NCBI RefSeq assembly: GCF_014489075.1
Contig: NZ_JACTGR010000003.1
Coordinates: forward strand, 1-64,000
DNA from: Sphingomonas sp. JC676
GTDB lineage: Bacteria > Pseudomonadota > Alphaproteobacteria > Sphingomonadales > Sphingomonadaceae
Direction of reading: 5' to 3'
Length of the DNA: 64,000 bases
The position numbers and the translations under genes are program-made. Shown here in pieces: positions 1-9,391 of the stretch. The notes under the pieces are model-generated. The model was not told the origin of the DNA and did not search any database. It saw only the letters and a program-made list of their open reading frames with translations. Numbering within the stretch: the first letter of the stretch is position 1; each line of letters begins with the position of its first letter.

Positions 1-36
1 ATTCTGGCCATTCCTGTTTTTACACAGGACCGCCGG

Positions 37-645
37 TCAGACGCTGGTCTCGAGCGCCTTCAGGACAAGGCCGGCCTGCGCACGGTCGCTGGTGACATCC
101 TGGAACACGATGCCGGTGGCGCCGGCCGCCAGGACGCGGCCCGCAAGCGCATCGTCGACAACGATCGCACCGCTATGCACGACCCGGAACAAGGGCGCGT
201 CGGCCACGAAATCGGTGCGCCAATATTGGCGGCGCTCCGGGGTCAGCAGGATATCCTCGCCGATCGATCCGTCGGCGCGCTGCACCGGGATGCGTTCGTA
301 CAGCGTGCGCTTGAGATCGACGAGCGGGCGGACGACATGGGATTCATCACGCGATAGTCGCGCGCAATCACCTCAGGACGCGATCGGCTCGCATCGACCG
401 GCAGATATTCGACCACGCCGGGCGGCAGCGCCAGTGTCTCGCGCAGCGCCGAGACGAGGCTGAGCCCGCCCCACGCGAAATAATCGGGCGCGAAATCGGG
501 GCAATCCGCGACCAGCTGGACCGGCGGCAGCGCCGCGAAAGGGTCGATGAAAGGGAGTTGCTTCCGATATCCAGCGACATGGCGATGCTCCGGCGGTCCG
601 ATGCCGAGCCTTATCGCCCATCCGGCATGCCGGCGCGCTAGACGA
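37..645 (-). pseudogene. Frameshifted Imm11-like (DUF1629) immunity-type protein remnant
   Basis: Read on the minus strand, one frame gives a segment containing DCPDFAPDYFAWGGLSLVSA and ending in RDYRVMNP near position 342. The next frame then continues with HVVRPLVDLKRTLYERI and runs to a stop at 37. Joining them needs one extra base at about 340/341, so the gene carries a -1 frameshift, either real or a sequencing error. The C-terminal part (WRTDFVADAPLFRVV, then VVDDALAGRVLAAGATGIVF) resembles the Imm11/DUF1629 family, whose members are often orphan immunity proteins for polymorphic toxins. The upstream frame has no ATG, so the start is lost or unclear. No toxin gene is adjacent. The family call rests on recall of the pattern only. 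Confidence 0.45.
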
Positions 646-696
646 TTCGATTAGGACGGATATTTCCCTCCATCGCCTGATCCAGAGCCCTTTTGT

Positions 697-805
697 CGTC
701 CCCCCGGACTTGGTCCGGGGTCCACCTGGCATTTCAGCGAAGCCGTGGAGCCTCGAGCCCATCCCGTGCGGCACGGTAGACCCCGGACTAAGTCCGGAGT
801 GACGG
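697..805. repeat. Pair of inverted intergenic hairpin repeats (CCCCGGAC type)
   Basis: Two near-identical stem-loops lie in opposite orientation. The first is CCCCGGAC-TTG-GTCCGGGG at 702-720 and the second is CCCCGGACTAAGTCCGGAG at 781-799, each flanked by a GTC or GTCAC extension. A third copy lies at 3021-3046. This is the pattern of a dispersed REP-like element. It occupies the gap between the Imm11 remnant and murA; apart from it I see nothing in 646-857. Confidence 0.7.
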
Positions 806-857
806 GAGGAGAAGGTCCGCCGCTGGTCCCTACAATGTCGATCCGCCGTGCCGGCTC

Positions 858-2141
858 TCAGCCGTCGCCGACGCGCTCGATATCGGCGCCGACGCCCTGG
901 AGCTTCTCCTCGAGCCGCTCATAGCCGCGATCGAGGTGATAGACGCGCTGGACCTGGGTCTCGCCCTCGGCGACGAGTCCAGCGAGGATCAGGCTCATCG
1001 ACGCGCGCAGATCGGTCGCCATCACCGGTGCGCCGACCATCTTGTCGACGCCGCGCACCACCGCCGTGCGCCCGTGCACTTCGATGTTCGCGCCCATCCG
1101 CGCCAGCTCGGGCACGTGCATGTAGCGGTTCTCGAAGATCGTCTCGGTCAGCACGCTGGCGCCGTCGGCCTTGCACAGCATCGCCATGAATTGCGCCTGC
1201 ATGTCGGTGGCGAAGCCCGGGAACGGCGCGGTGTTGAGCGTCAGCGGCCTGATGCCGTTGGCCGCGGCAATGCGGATGCCGTCCTGCGTCTCCTCGACGG
1301 TCACGCCCGCCTCGATCAGCGCGTCCAACGTCGCGCGCATGTCGCCCGCAGCAGCGCCGACCAATTCGACATCGCCGCCGGTGATCGCCGCGGCGCAGGC
1401 ATAGCTGCCCGCCTCGATCCGATCGGGCATCACTGCATAGGTCGCGCCGTGCAGCCGATCGCGGCCCTCGATCTCCAGCGTCTCGGTGCCGATGCCGTGG
1501 ATCGACGCGCCCATCGCGACGAGCATGTTGCAGAGATCGACGATCTCGGGCTCGCGCGCGGCATTCTCCAACACGGTGCCGCCCTTGGCGGTCACCGCGG
1601 CCATCAGCGCATTCTCGGTCGCGCCGACCGAGACCACCGGAAAGCGGTACTTGCCACCCTTCAGCCGCCCGCCGGGTGCGCTTGCCTTCACATAGCCCGC
1701 CGCGAGCTCGATCTCCGCGCCGATCGCTTCCAGCGCCTTCAGGTGCAGATCGATCGGGCGGTTGCCGATCGCACAGCCGCCGGGCAGCGACACCGTCGCC
1801 TCGCCCGCGCGGCCGAGCACCGGACCGAGCACCAGGATCGATGCACGCATCTTGCGGACAATGTCATAGGGCGCGACCGTCGAGCTGAGCCGCCCCGCGC
1901 GGATCGTCATCACCCGGCCGAAATCGGTGGGACGCGTCCCCTCGATCGCGGTCGATGCGCCGAGCTCGTTCAGCAGATGGCCGAAGCTGTCGACATCGGC
2001 GAGCCGCGGCAGATTGCGCAGCGTCAGCGGCTCGTCGGTGAGCAATGCGCAAGGCATCAGCGTCAGCGCGGCGTTCTTGGCGCCCGAAATTGCGATCTTG
2101 CCGGAAAGGCGGTTGCCGCCACGGATGAGGATACGGTCCAT
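858..2141 (-). CDS. murA: UDP-N-acetylglucosamine 1-carboxyvinyltransferase
   Basis: First committed step of peptidoglycan synthesis in the cytoplasm: it transfers enolpyruvate from PEP to UDP-GlcNAc. The protein is 427 aa from the chosen ATG, the usual length. A longer reading frame exists upstream, but the family start [20 protein letters not shown] fits this ATG. The conserved Lys-Asn pair is at residues 22-23, and the PEP-binding cysteine is in [15 protein letters not shown] (Cys123, equivalent to Cys115 of E. coli). The Cys form predicts fosfomycin sensitivity of the enzyme itself. It is divergent from the Crp/Fnr gene. Confidence 0.97.
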   Translation of the reverse strand: MDRILIRGGNRLSGKIAISGAKNAALTLMPCALLTDEPLTLRNLPRLADVDSFGHLLNELGASTAIEGTRPTDFGRVMTIRAGRLSSTVAPYDIVRKMRASILVLGPVLGRAGEATVSLPGGCAIGNRPIDLHLKALEAIGAEIELAAGYVKASAPGGRLKGGKYRFPVVSVGATENALMAAVTAKGGTVLENAAREPEIVDLCNMLVAMGASIHGIGTETLEIEGRDRLHGATYAVMPDRIEAGSYACAAAITGGDVELVGAAAGDMRATLDALIEAGVTVEETQDGIRIAAANGIRPLTLNTAPFPGFATDMQAQFMAMLCKADGASVLTETIFENRYMHVPELARMGANIEVHGRTAVVRGVDKMVGAPVMATDLRASMSLILAGLVAEGETQVQRVYHLDRGYERLEEKLQGVGADIERVGDG

Positions 2142-2264
2142 GACCGGGCTTCTAGTTCCTCTTGCGCCTCGCGCAAGCACAGCTCTCTTGCAGGTGCTTG
2201 ATCGATTTTAATGCATTGATTCCTTTGGACTGCTTTGCATGCGCGGTGGGGGGAAGTCCAAAGC

Positions 2265-3002
2265 GTGTCTGGTAGTTGTTTCGCCGAAGTGTTGAGCGAG
2301 CTGGTTGATTTGACGCCGCCGGAAAGGGCGGCGCTCGAAAGGCTGGAGGAGCGTCAGCGGCACGTGCGCCGCGGCGCGGTGTTGCAACGCGAGAACGAGG
2401 CGTGCGGTGAATTGTTCATCCTCCGCAAGGGGCTGATCATGAGCTATGTGCTGCTCGACGACGGCAGCCGCCAGATCCTGCGCTTCCTGTTCCCGGGCGA
2501 CATGCTCGGCGTCTCCAGCGCGATGTACCGCGAAGCGCCCGAGACCTTGTGCGCGCTGTCCGATTGCGTGGTCTGTCCGTTCGATCGCTCGGTGCTGTCC
2601 GATCTGATGGTCGAGCATCCGCGTCTGGCGGGGATGATCCTAGTCTATAGCCAGATTGAGCGCGTCGCATTGACCGATCGGCTGGCGGCGCTCGGCCGCA
2701 CCAGCGCCAAGGCGCGCGTCGCCGCGCTGCTGCTGGAATTGCGCAATCGCCTTCGCGCGATCGACAAGAGCATCGCCAATGCATTCGCACTGGGCCTCAC
2801 CCAGGAAGAAATCGGCGACGCGACCGGGCTTACCGCGGTCCATGTCAACCGCATGCTCCGCCAGCTCGAGGAAGAAGGGCTGATCGCCCGCGAGGCGGGC
2901 CGCGTCACCTTGGTCGACGAGCGGGCTCTCGCCCGAGCCGCGAATTATGTGAACCGGTATGAGGGGCTGGACCTGGGCTGGCTGCCCAAGCCGCGTAGCT
3001 GA
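2265..3002 (+). CDS. Crp/Fnr-family transcriptional regulator
   Basis: One-component regulator with an N-terminal cyclic-nucleotide-binding-type beta-roll (about residues 20-130; motifs GELFILRKG and LFPGDMLG) and a C-terminal winged helix (about 160-225) with recognition region LTQEEIGDATGLTAVHVNRM. I chose the GTG at 2265 because GGGGGAAG lies 8-10 bases upstream; an in-frame ATG at 2235 would add 10 residues without a comparable ribosome site. The Fnr 4Fe-4S cysteine cluster is not evident, so the effector is unknown. It is transcribed away from murA, with a 123-bp shared intergenic region containing the 8-bp palindrome AATGCATT. Confidence 0.9.
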   Translation: MSGSCFAEVLSELVDLTPPERAALERLEERQRHVRRGAVLQRENEACGELFILRKGLIMSYVLLDDGSRQILRFLFPGDMLGVSSAMYREAPETLCALSDCVVCPFDRSVLSDLMVEHPRLAGMILVYSQIERVALTDRLAALGRTSAKARVAALLLELRNRLRAIDKSIANAFALGLTQEEIGDATGLTAVHVNRMLRQLEEEGLIAREAGRVTLVDERALARAANYVNRYEGLDLGWLPKPRS

Positions 3003-3020
3003 TCGGTTCAGCCCCTTCCC

Positions 3021-3046
3021 GTCACCCCGGAACAAATCCGGGGTCA
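3021..3046. repeat. Hairpin repeat between convergent crp-like gene and clpS
   Basis: Inverted repeat GTCACCCCGGA / TCCGGGGTCAC with a 4-5 base loop, the same core as the pair at 697-805. It sits between two convergent genes and could serve as a terminator stem for either, although there is no T-run. Confidence 0.65.
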
Positions 3047-3071
3047 CGAAGGAGCTACTATCCCGGAACGC

Positions 3072-3434
3072 TCACGCCTTTTCGAGCGTGCATTGCAGCG
3101 GGTGCTGGTTCTGCCGGGCGAAGTCGATCACCTGGCTCACCTTGGTCTCCGCCACTTCGTAGCTGAACACGCCGCACACCCCCACGCCGCGCTGATGGAC
3201 ATGGAGCATCACCCGAGTCGCCTCTTCCATGTTCATCCGGAAGAAACGCTGCAGGCACAGCACGACGAACTCCATGGGTGTGTAGTCGTCGTTGAGCATC
3301 AGCACGCGGTAAGGCGTCGGTTTCTTGGTCCGCGTCCGCGTGCGCGTGGCGAGACCGACGGAGGGATCGTTGCCCTGGTCGTCATTGTCGCCGTCTTCGG
3401 CCATGCGGATCAGTGTTTCGGGGGTTTCAGCCAT
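3072..3434 (-). CDS. clpS: ATP-dependent Clp protease adaptor ClpS
   Basis: N-degron adaptor that delivers substrates to ClpAP. The core matches the family: [20 protein letters not shown], then [20 protein letters not shown] and Y/E residues for docking, ending [16 protein letters not shown]. The N-terminal extension is flexible and acid-rich ([12 protein letters not shown]). I chose the ATG at 3434; an internal ATG at 3407 is equally possible, and a longer reading frame reaches 3473 without support. Neither clpA nor aat is in the window. Confidence 0.93.
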   Translation of the reverse strand: MAETPETLIRMAEDGDNDDQGNDPSVGLATRTRTRTKKPTPYRVLMLNDDYTPMEFVVLCLQRFFRMNMEEATRVMLHVHQRGVGVCGVFSYEVAETKVSQVIDFARQNQHPLQCTLEKA

Positions 3435-3521
3435 CTGTCTCGTGAAAATATGATGGCGCTGCGGTGAGGGCAAGGCCGGTGCTGCGCGATAACCCTGATT
3501 TCTCCCGCACCCTAACGCAGA

Positions 3522-3551
3522 AGGGGCGGCTGCCTCTCGGCAACCGCCCCT
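3522..3551 (-). terminator. Strong stem-loop downstream of phasin
   Basis: GC-rich inverted repeat: AGGGGCGGCTGCC, loop TCTC, GGCAACCGCCCCT. It lies 35 bases beyond the phasin stop. Read from the minus strand it is followed by TTCTGCG, a weak T-run, so it is a plausible terminator or mRNA 3' stabiliser for the phasin transcript. A second small stem, TTCCCG/CGGGAA, lies at 3561-3578. Confidence 0.6.
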
Positions 3552-3585
3552 CCACGCTTTTTCCCGGATACGCGGGAAATAACTG

Positions 3586-4359
3586 TTACGCGGCGGTCTT
3601 CACCTTCTCGGCCGCAACCGCAACGCGGTTCGAAAGCGGCTGAGCGGCGTCGCCGGCGAGCTTGAGCAGCGCTTCGGTGTTCTTCGAAGCTTCGGCGACA
3701 TACGAGTCGAACGCGCCGCGGACGAAATCGCTCTGCAGCTTGAAGAAGTCGGCCGGCGACTTGACGGTCGCGAGGGTCTTCATCGCGGCGGTCGCGGTCT
3801 CGAACGACTTGCGGCTGTACTCGGCGGCATCCTGGCCGAACGACTCGAAGCCCTTGGCGGCGATGCGGCCGCTCTCGACGAGCGCCTCGACATTGCCCTT
3901 GGCGAACTCATTGGCTTCTTCGACCAGCTTGGTCGACTTTTCGACGGCCGCCTTGGTGCGGTCGTTGAAGTCGGCGAAGAAGGCCTGCGCCTTGGCGGTG
4001 GTGTTCTCGACGGTGTTTTCGATGGTAGCCATTTTCACGGTTTCCTTGACGGTTTCCGCAGCCGTTTGCCCAACGGCGGCGGCGGTGGTTGCGGTTTCCG
4101 TGACGGCCTCGACAACGGGCTCGCTCACGGCTTCGACGGTCTCAATCACTTCCTGCGGTGCTGCTTCCACGGGCGGGACCGGCTCGGCGACCACGGCCGG
4201 GACGATCGGAGCGATCGTTTCGGCAACGGGAACCGGCGCGGGCTTCTCAACCGCGGGGGCAGCAATCTTAGCCACGGGCGCGACCGGCTTCTTCGAACGC
4301 GCCGCGGGCTTCGGAGCGGCAGGCTTCGCCGTACCGGACTTCGGACCCTTGCTCGCCAT
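3586..4359 (-). CDS. phaP: Phasin family protein (PHA granule coat)
   Basis: Coats polyhydroxyalkanoate granules and controls their size. The 257-aa protein has an Ala/Pro/Val/Lys-rich low-complexity N-terminus (about residues 1-110, repeats such as [20 protein letters not shown]) and a C-terminal amphipathic phasin domain (about 115-250) with [20 protein letters not shown] and [18 protein letters not shown]. The start ATG has GGGGAG 8 bases upstream. It lies downstream of phaC on the same strand, but a 115-bp gap with a TGC/GCA palindrome suggests its own regulated promoter. Confidence 0.92.
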   Translation of the reverse strand: MASKGPKSGTAKPAAPKPAARSKKPVAPVAKIAAPAVEKPAPVPVAETIAPIVPAVVAEPVPPVEAAPQEVIETVEAVSEPVVEAVTETATTAAAVGQTAAETVKETVKMATIENTVENTTAKAQAFFADFNDRTKAAVEKSTKLVEEANEFAKGNVEALVESGRIAAKGFESFGQDAAEYSRKSFETATAAMKTLATVKSPADFFKLQSDFVRGAFDSYVAEASKNTEALLKLAGDAAQPLSNRVAVAAEKVKTAA

Positions 4360-4380
4360 GATATGGCTCCCCTAGCTAAT

Positions 4381-4446
4381 TGCTGCGTTGCAACATTTAA
4401 GGGATCGTTGCGCGGATTGCAAGAGGAAAATGTTGCACCGCAACAT
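4381..4446. promoter_or_regulatory. Candidate PhaR operator upstream of phasin
   Basis: The 115-bp gap between the phaC stop and the phaP start holds a perfect 17-bp inverted repeat, ATGTTGCACCGCAACAT (4430-4446), and a second TGC-rich element, TGCTGCGTTGCAACA (4381-4395). PhaR repressors are known to bind TGC-N(3-4)-GCA type sites in front of phasin genes, and the palindrome has exactly that form (TTGC-ACC-GCAA). No phaR gene is in the window, so the link is inference. Confidence 0.6.
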
Positions 4447-4474
4447 GAGACATTTCCGTTACGGAACCGTGGCT

Positions 4475-6208
4475 TCAGCGTGTCCGAACGTAGCTGCCGG
4501 GCGCATCCTCGATCGGCTTCAATTTGCCTTTTCCGGGTACACGTGCAGCTTTTGCAGCCAGCTTCGCGCTATCCAGTGCATCGATCCAACCGATCCAGTC
4601 GGGCCACCAACTCCCCTTGGTTTCTTTTGCTCCCGCAAAAAATTCGGAAAGCGTGCTCGCAGGCGCCTCGTTGGTCCAATATTGGTATTTGCCCGCCGCC
4701 GGCGGATTCACCACGCCGGCGATATGGCCCGAGCCCGCGAGCACGAACTTGAGCGGTCCCTTGAAATAATGAGTGATCTTCCAGACGCTCTGCGCCGGCG
4801 CGATATGGTCCTCGCGGCCCGCCTGGATATAGGTCGGCGTAGAAACCTTGGTCAGGTCGATCGGCGTGCCGGCGATCGAGAGCGAGCCCGGCGTCACCAG
4901 CTTGTTGTCGCGGTAGAGGTCGGTCAGGTAGCTCAGATGCCAGGCCGAAGGCAGGTTGGTGACGTCCGAGTTCCAGTGGAGCAGGTCGAACGGCGCATAG
5001 TCCTGCCCCATCAGATAATTGTTGGTGACATAGTTCCAGATCAGGTCGCGGCCGCGCAGCAGGTTGAACGTCGTCGCCATGTAGCGCCCGTCAAGGAACC
5101 CGTCGGCGCCCAAACTCTTGATCAGCGCGAGCTGATCGTCGTCGACGAACAGGTTCAGGTCGCCCGCTTCGGAGAAATCGACCTGCGCGGTGAAGAAGGT
5201 CGCGCTCTTCACCTTGTCGGCCTGCTCGCGGGCGGCAAGCACCGCCAGCGTCGCCGCGAGCGTCGTCCCCGCCACGCAGTAACCGATGGCATGCACCCCA
5301 TCGACCTTGAGCAGATCGCGCACCGTGTCGATCGCGTCGATCTGGCCGCGCTCGACATAATCGTCCCAGACGACGTCCTTCATGCTCGCGTCAGCGGATT
5401 TCCACGAGACGACGAATACGGTCAGTCCCTGGTCCACCGCCCAGCGGATGAAGCTCTTCTCGGGGGTCAGGTCGAGGATGTAGAAACGGTTGATCCAGGG
5501 CGGGAAGATGATCAGCGGCGTCTTGTAGACCTGCTCGGTCGCCGGCGCGTACTGGATCAGCTCGTAGAGCGGGGTGCGCTTGACGACCTTGCCCGGCGTC
5601 ATCGCGAGATTGCGGCCGAGCTCGAACGCACCTTCGGCGGTCTGCGTCATCTGCCCCTTGGCGAGGTCCGACAGCATGTGCTGCAGGCCCTTCAGAAGGC
5701 TCTCGCCCTTGGTCTCGACGATCTTCTCGATTACCTGCGGATTGGTCGCGGGGAAGTTGGTCGGGCTGACCGCGTCGATGAAGCCCTTGGTCGCAAAGCG
5801 GATCTGATCCTTCTGCTTGGGATCGATGCCCTCCAGCGAGTCCACGCCCTTCAGCAGATGATCGGCGATGACGAAATAGCTCTGCCGCAGGAAATCGAAC
5901 ACGGGCTCCTCGCGCCATTGCGGCGCCTTGAAGCGCTTGTCACGCGCCTGTTCGGGCGTTTCCTCGAAGGGCTCGGCATGCGCCGGATCGAGGAAGCGCT
6001 GCCAGAGCTGCATCGTGTCTGCCCAGAAGCCCGCGCTCGCGCGCATCGCCGCGGTAGGATCAAAGGCGCCGAACGACGGCGCTGCGGGCGCATGCTCGAA
6101 CATGTCCAGCCCGTTCTCCAGCATCATCTGCTGCGCGCGGCCGAGCACCCAGGTCCAGTGCTGCAGGTCTTCGAGGCTGGTGGTCGGCGGAGTCGCGGTT
6201 TCTGCCAT
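4475..6208 (-). CDS. phaC: Class I poly(3-hydroxyalkanoate) polymerase
   Basis: Polymerises hydroxyacyl-CoA into PHA at the granule surface. The protein is 577 aa, typical of class I. The N-terminal PhaC_N domain (about 95-265) is followed by an alpha/beta-hydrolase core. The catalytic Cys311 is in HAIGYCVAGTTLAATLAVL, the Asp is in AGREDHIAPAQS and the His is in GSGHIAGVVNPP. The residue two after Cys is Ala, where the common lipase-like box has Gly (GxCxG). The start was chosen for GAGGA upstream; an extended frame to 6256 lacks support. The thiolase and reductase genes phaA and phaB are not nearby. Confidence 0.96.
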   Translation of the reverse strand: MAETATPPTTSLEDLQHWTWVLGRAQQMMLENGLDMFEHAPAAPSFGAFDPTAAMRASAGFWADTMQLWQRFLDPAHAEPFEETPEQARDKRFKAPQWREEPVFDFLRQSYFVIADHLLKGVDSLEGIDPKQKDQIRFATKGFIDAVSPTNFPATNPQVIEKIVETKGESLLKGLQHMLSDLAKGQMTQTAEGAFELGRNLAMTPGKVVKRTPLYELIQYAPATEQVYKTPLIIFPPWINRFYILDLTPEKSFIRWAVDQGLTVFVVSWKSADASMKDVVWDDYVERGQIDAIDTVRDLLKVDGVHAIGYCVAGTTLAATLAVLAAREQADKVKSATFFTAQVDFSEAGDLNLFVDDDQLALIKSLGADGFLDGRYMATTFNLLRGRDLIWNYVTNNYLMGQDYAPFDLLHWNSDVTNLPSAWHLSYLTDLYRDNKLVTPGSLSIAGTPIDLTKVSTPTYIQAGREDHIAPAQSVWKITHYFKGPLKFVLAGSGHIAGVVNPPAAGKYQYWTNEAPASTLSEFFAGAKETKGSWWPDWIGWIDALDSAKLAAKAARVPGKGKLKPIEDAPGSYVRTR

Positions 6209-6336
6209 GCTATCCTCTTCAAGCCATGCTTTAGCGCACCCCGCGCAACTCGTCATTCCCGCAGCGCCGCATATCGCGTAGAAACCGCCTTACGACACAT
6301 TCGGGTGTCGCGCTCCAACCCCTGAGAGACGAGGAA

Positions 6337-7545
6337 ATGTCCGAAGAGTTCTACCGCATCAAGCGCCTGCCCCCTTATGTCATCGCCGAAGTGAACGGGA
6401 TGCGGGCAGCGGCGCGGGCGGCGGGCGAGGACATCATCGATCTCGGCATGGGCAATCCCGACCTGCCACCACCAGAGCATGTCATCGAGAAGCTGATCGA
6501 AGTCGCGCGCAAGCCCGACGCGCACGGCTATTCGCAGTCCAAGGGCATTCCGGGTCTGCGCCGCGCCCAGGCGAACTATTATGCCCGCCGCTTCGGCGTC
6601 GATGTGGATCCCGAGACCGAAGTCGTGGTGACGATGGGATCGAAGGAAGGGCTGGCCAGCCTCGCCACCGCGATCACCGCGCCGGGCGACGTCGTGCTGG
6701 CGCCGAACCCGAGCTATCCGATCCACACCTTCGGCTTCATCATCGCCGGCGCGACGATCCGCGCGGTGCCGACCACCCCGGACGAGCATTATTTCGAGAG
6801 CCTCGAGCGCGCGATGAACTTCACCGTGCCGCGGCCGTCGGTCCTGGTGGTCAACTATCCGTCGAACCCGACCGCCGAAACCGTCGACCTCGCTTTCTAC
6901 GAGCGGCTCGTCGCCTGGGCGCGCGAGAACCAGGTCTGGATCATCTCAGACCTCGCTTATTCCGAGCTCTATTTCGACGGCAAGCCGACCACCTCGATCC
7001 TCCAGGTCAAGGGCGCGAAGGACGTCGCGATCGAATTCACTTCGCTCAGCAAGACCTATTCGATGGCCGGCTGGCGGATGGGCTTCGCGGTCGGCAACCA
7101 GAAGCTGATCGCAGCGATGACGCGGGTGAAATCCTATCTCGACTACGGCGCCTTCACCCCGATCCAGGCTGCCGCCTGCGCAGCGCTGAATGGTCCGCAG
7201 GACATCGTCGAACGCAACCGGCAGCTCTATCACAAGCGCCGCGACGTGCTGGTCGAGAGCTTCGGCCGCGCCGGCTGGGACATCCCCAGCCCGCCCGCAT
7301 CGATGTTCGCCTGGGCGCCGCTGCCGCCGGCACTCGCCCATCTCGGCAGTCTCGAATTCTCGAAGCAACTGCTGACCGAGGCCAAGGTCGCGGTCGCGCC
7401 GGGCGTTGGGTACGGCGAAAATGGCGAGGGCTATGTCCGCATCGCCATGGTCGAGAACGAGCAGCGCCTGCGCCAGGCTGCGCGCAATGTGCGGAAATAT
7501 CTGCAGTCGATGGGCGTGAACACGCCGAACGTGACCGCGGGCTAG
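6337..7545 (+). CDS. Class I/II PLP-dependent aminotransferase (AlaC / LL-DAP aminotransferase-like)
   Basis: Cytosolic fold-type I aminotransferase, 402 aa. Visible features are the N-terminal IDLGMGNPDLPPPEHVI, the substrate-loop GYSQSKGIPGLRRA, NYPSNPTA before the cofactor Asp/Tyr (SDLAYSELYFD), and the Schiff-base lysine in TSLSKTYSMAGWRMG (about Lys239). Closest families by pattern are the glutamate-pyruvate aminotransferase AlaC and LL-diaminopimelate aminotransferase, which sequence alone does not separate here. The start is preceded by GAGAGACGAGGAA. It is divergent from phaC. Confidence 0.85.
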   Translation: MSEEFYRIKRLPPYVIAEVNGMRAAARAAGEDIIDLGMGNPDLPPPEHVIEKLIEVARKPDAHGYSQSKGIPGLRRAQANYYARRFGVDVDPETEVVVTMGSKEGLASLATAITAPGDVVLAPNPSYPIHTFGFIIAGATIRAVPTTPDEHYFESLERAMNFTVPRPSVLVVNYPSNPTAETVDLAFYERLVAWARENQVWIISDLAYSELYFDGKPTTSILQVKGAKDVAIEFTSLSKTYSMAGWRMGFAVGNQKLIAAMTRVKSYLDYGAFTPIQAAACAALNGPQDIVERNRQLYHKRRDVLVESFGRAGWDIPSPPASMFAWAPLPPALAHLGSLEFSKQLLTEAKVAVAPGVGYGENGEGYVRIAMVENEQRLRQAARNVRKYLQSMGVNTPNVTAG

Positions 7546-7553
7546 GCCACTTC

Positions 7554-7630
7554 GTGCTCCTGCGAAAGCAGGAGCCCAGGAGTCGCGGGCGCTCGGTTTG
7601 TAGCCCTGGGCCCCTGCTTTCGCAGGGGCA
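7554..7630. repeat. Inverted pair of CCTGCGAAAGCAGG hairpin repeats
   Basis: Two palindromic stem-loops in opposite orientation: GCTCCTGCGAAAGCAGGAGC (7556-7575, GAAA tetraloop) and CCCCTGCTTTCGCAGGGG (7611-7628). Each is followed, in its own orientation, by CCCAGG. They fill the gap between convergent aminotransferase and argG genes and could terminate both. Confidence 0.75.
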
Positions 7631-7641
7631 CGGGTTTCGCT

Positions 7642-8859
7642 TTACCGATCCCGCCGCCCCAACAGCCGCAGGCGCAGCGCATTGAGCTTGATGAAACCCG
7701 CCGCATCGCGCTGGTCATAGGCGCCTTGGTCGTCCTCGAAGGTCACGACCTTCTCGCTGTAGAGCGAGTAAGGCGACTTGCGGCCGGTGACGATCACGCT
7801 GCCCTTGTAGAGCTTGAGGCGGACGGTGCCGGCCACCTTCTCCTGGCTATGGTCGATCGCCGCCTGGAGCATCTCGCGCTCGGGGCTGAACCAGAAGCCG
7901 TTGTAGAGCAGCTCCGCATAGCGCGGGGCGAACTCGTCCTTCAGGTGCGCGGCACCGCGATCGAGTGTGATCTGCTCGATGCCGCGATGCGCGAGGTGAT
8001 AGATCGTGCCGCCGGGAGTCTCGTACATGCCGCGTGACTTCATCCCGACGAAGCGGTTCTCGACCAGGTCGAGCCGGCCGATGCCGTGCTTGCGGCCGAG
8101 CTCGTTGAGCGCGGCGAGCAGGGTCGCCGGGCTCATGCCGACGCCGTTCAGCGCGACGCCGTCGCCGCGCTCGAAATCGATCGTGATCGTCTCAGGCTGG
8201 TCGGGCGCGTCCTCGGGATTGACCGTGCGCGAATAGACATAGTCGGGAACCTCATCCCACGGATCCTCGAGCACCTTGCCCTCGGACGAGGTGTGGAGAA
8301 GGTTGGCGTCGGTCGAGAACGGCGCCTCGCCGCGCTTGTCCTTGCTCACCGGGATCTGGTGCTGCTCGGCGAACTCGATCAGCTTGGTGCGTGACGTCAG
8401 GTCCCATTCGCGCCACGGCGCGATCACCTTGATGTCCGGATTCAGCGCGTAATAGCCGAGCTCGAAGCGGACCTGGTCGTTGCCCTTGCCGGTCGCGCCA
8501 TGGCTGACCGCATCGGCATTGACCAGTTTGGCGATCTCGATCTGGCGCTTCGCGATCAGCGGCCGGGCGATCGAGGTGCCGAGCAGGTACAGTCCCTCGT
8601 ACAGCGCATTGGCGCGCATCATCGGGAAGACGAAGTCCTTGACGAACTCCTCTTTCAGATCGTCGATGAAGATATGTTCGGGCTTCACGCCTGCCATCTC
8701 GGCCTTCTTGCGCGCGGGCTCGAGCTCCTCGCCCTGGCCCAGGTCCGCCGTGAAGGTCACGACCTCGCAATTATAGGTCTGTTGCAGCCATTTCAGGATC
8801 ACGCTCGTGTCCAGCCCGCCTGAATAAGCGAGGACGACGCGGTTGATCTGATCGGACAT
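7642..8859 (-). CDS. argG: Argininosuccinate synthase
   Basis: Joins citrulline and aspartate with ATP in arginine biosynthesis; cytosolic homotetramer. The 405-aa protein shows the PP-loop N-terminus [19 protein letters not shown], the citrulline/aspartate segment [20 protein letters not shown] (about 110-130), [16 protein letters not shown] and a C-terminal [10 protein letters not shown]. Length and start match the family. It stands alone; argH is not adjacent. Confidence 0.98.
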   Translation of the reverse strand: MSDQINRVVLAYSGGLDTSVILKWLQQTYNCEVVTFTADLGQGEELEPARKKAEMAGVKPEHIFIDDLKEEFVKDFVFPMMRANALYEGLYLLGTSIARPLIAKRQIEIAKLVNADAVSHGATGKGNDQVRFELGYYALNPDIKVIAPWREWDLTSRTKLIEFAEQHQIPVSKDKRGEAPFSTDANLLHTSSEGKVLEDPWDEVPDYVYSRTVNPEDAPDQPETITIDFERGDGVALNGVGMSPATLLAALNELGRKHGIGRLDLVENRFVGMKSRGMYETPGGTIYHLAHRGIEQITLDRGAAHLKDEFAPRYAELLYNGFWFSPEREMLQAAIDHSQEKVAGTVRLKLYKGSVIVTGRKSPYSLYSEKVVTFEDDQGAYDQRDAAGFIKLNALRLRLLGRRDR

Positions 8860-8971
8860 GGGCTTGCGACTCCGGATGGGGGAACGGGGGGCGCTCTAGG
8901 GTCCACGTGCCGCTTCCGCAACCTTTGCAGCGGGCGCATCCTGTAACCCACGCGACTCAGGGGAAAGAGCG

Positions 8972-9391
8972 ATGGCCGAACTCAAGACCAAGCCGACGGA
9001 GGTGCGCGTCGACGCCTTCATCGAAGCGGTGCCCGACGCGACTCGGCGCGAGGATGCAAAGACGCTCGTGGCGCTGATGGAGCGCCTGACGGGCGAGCCG
9101 CCGGTGATGTGGGGTCCCTCGATCATCGGCTTCGGCAGCTATCGCTACAAATATGACAGCGGCCATGAGGGCGAGATGTGCCGGATCGGCTTCAGCCCGC
9201 GCAAGGCGGAGCTCGTGCTCTATGTGCTCACCGCCTATGCCGACCAGAGCGCTGAGCTGGCGAAGCTGGGCAAACACAAGACCGGCAAATGCTGCCTCTA
9301 CATCAAGAAGCTCGCCGACGTGGACATGGCCGTGCTCGAAGGGCTGGTCCAGGGCGCGCTCGACCGGATGAACGCGGTCTATCCGGCCTGA
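8972..9391 (+). CDS. DUF1801 domain protein
   Basis: The 139-aa protein matches the DUF1801 (YdhG-like) pattern: an N-terminal helical part with DAKTLVALMERLTGEPPVMW, then IGFGSYRYKYDSGHEGEMCRIGFSPRKAELVLY, with a Lys-rich turn KLGKHKTGKCCLYIKKL. The function is not established. A ribosome site (GGGGAAAGAGCG) precedes the ATG. Its 3' end overlaps the convergent cfa gene by 13 bp. Confidence 0.85.
   Translation: MAELKTKPTEVRVDAFIEAVPDATRREDAKTLVALMERLTGEPPVMWGPSIIGFGSYRYKYDSGHEGEMCRIGFSPRKAELVLYVLTAYADQSAELAKLGKHKTGKCCLYIKKLADVDMAVLEGLVQGALDRMNAVYPA

Noticed and set aside
2195..2220. FNR-type box (TTGAT-N4-ATCAA) between murA and the Crp/Fnr gene
   Set aside because: TTGAT and ATTGAT half-sites are present, but their orientation and spacing do not make the inverted repeat; only the AATGCATT palindrome is symmetric.
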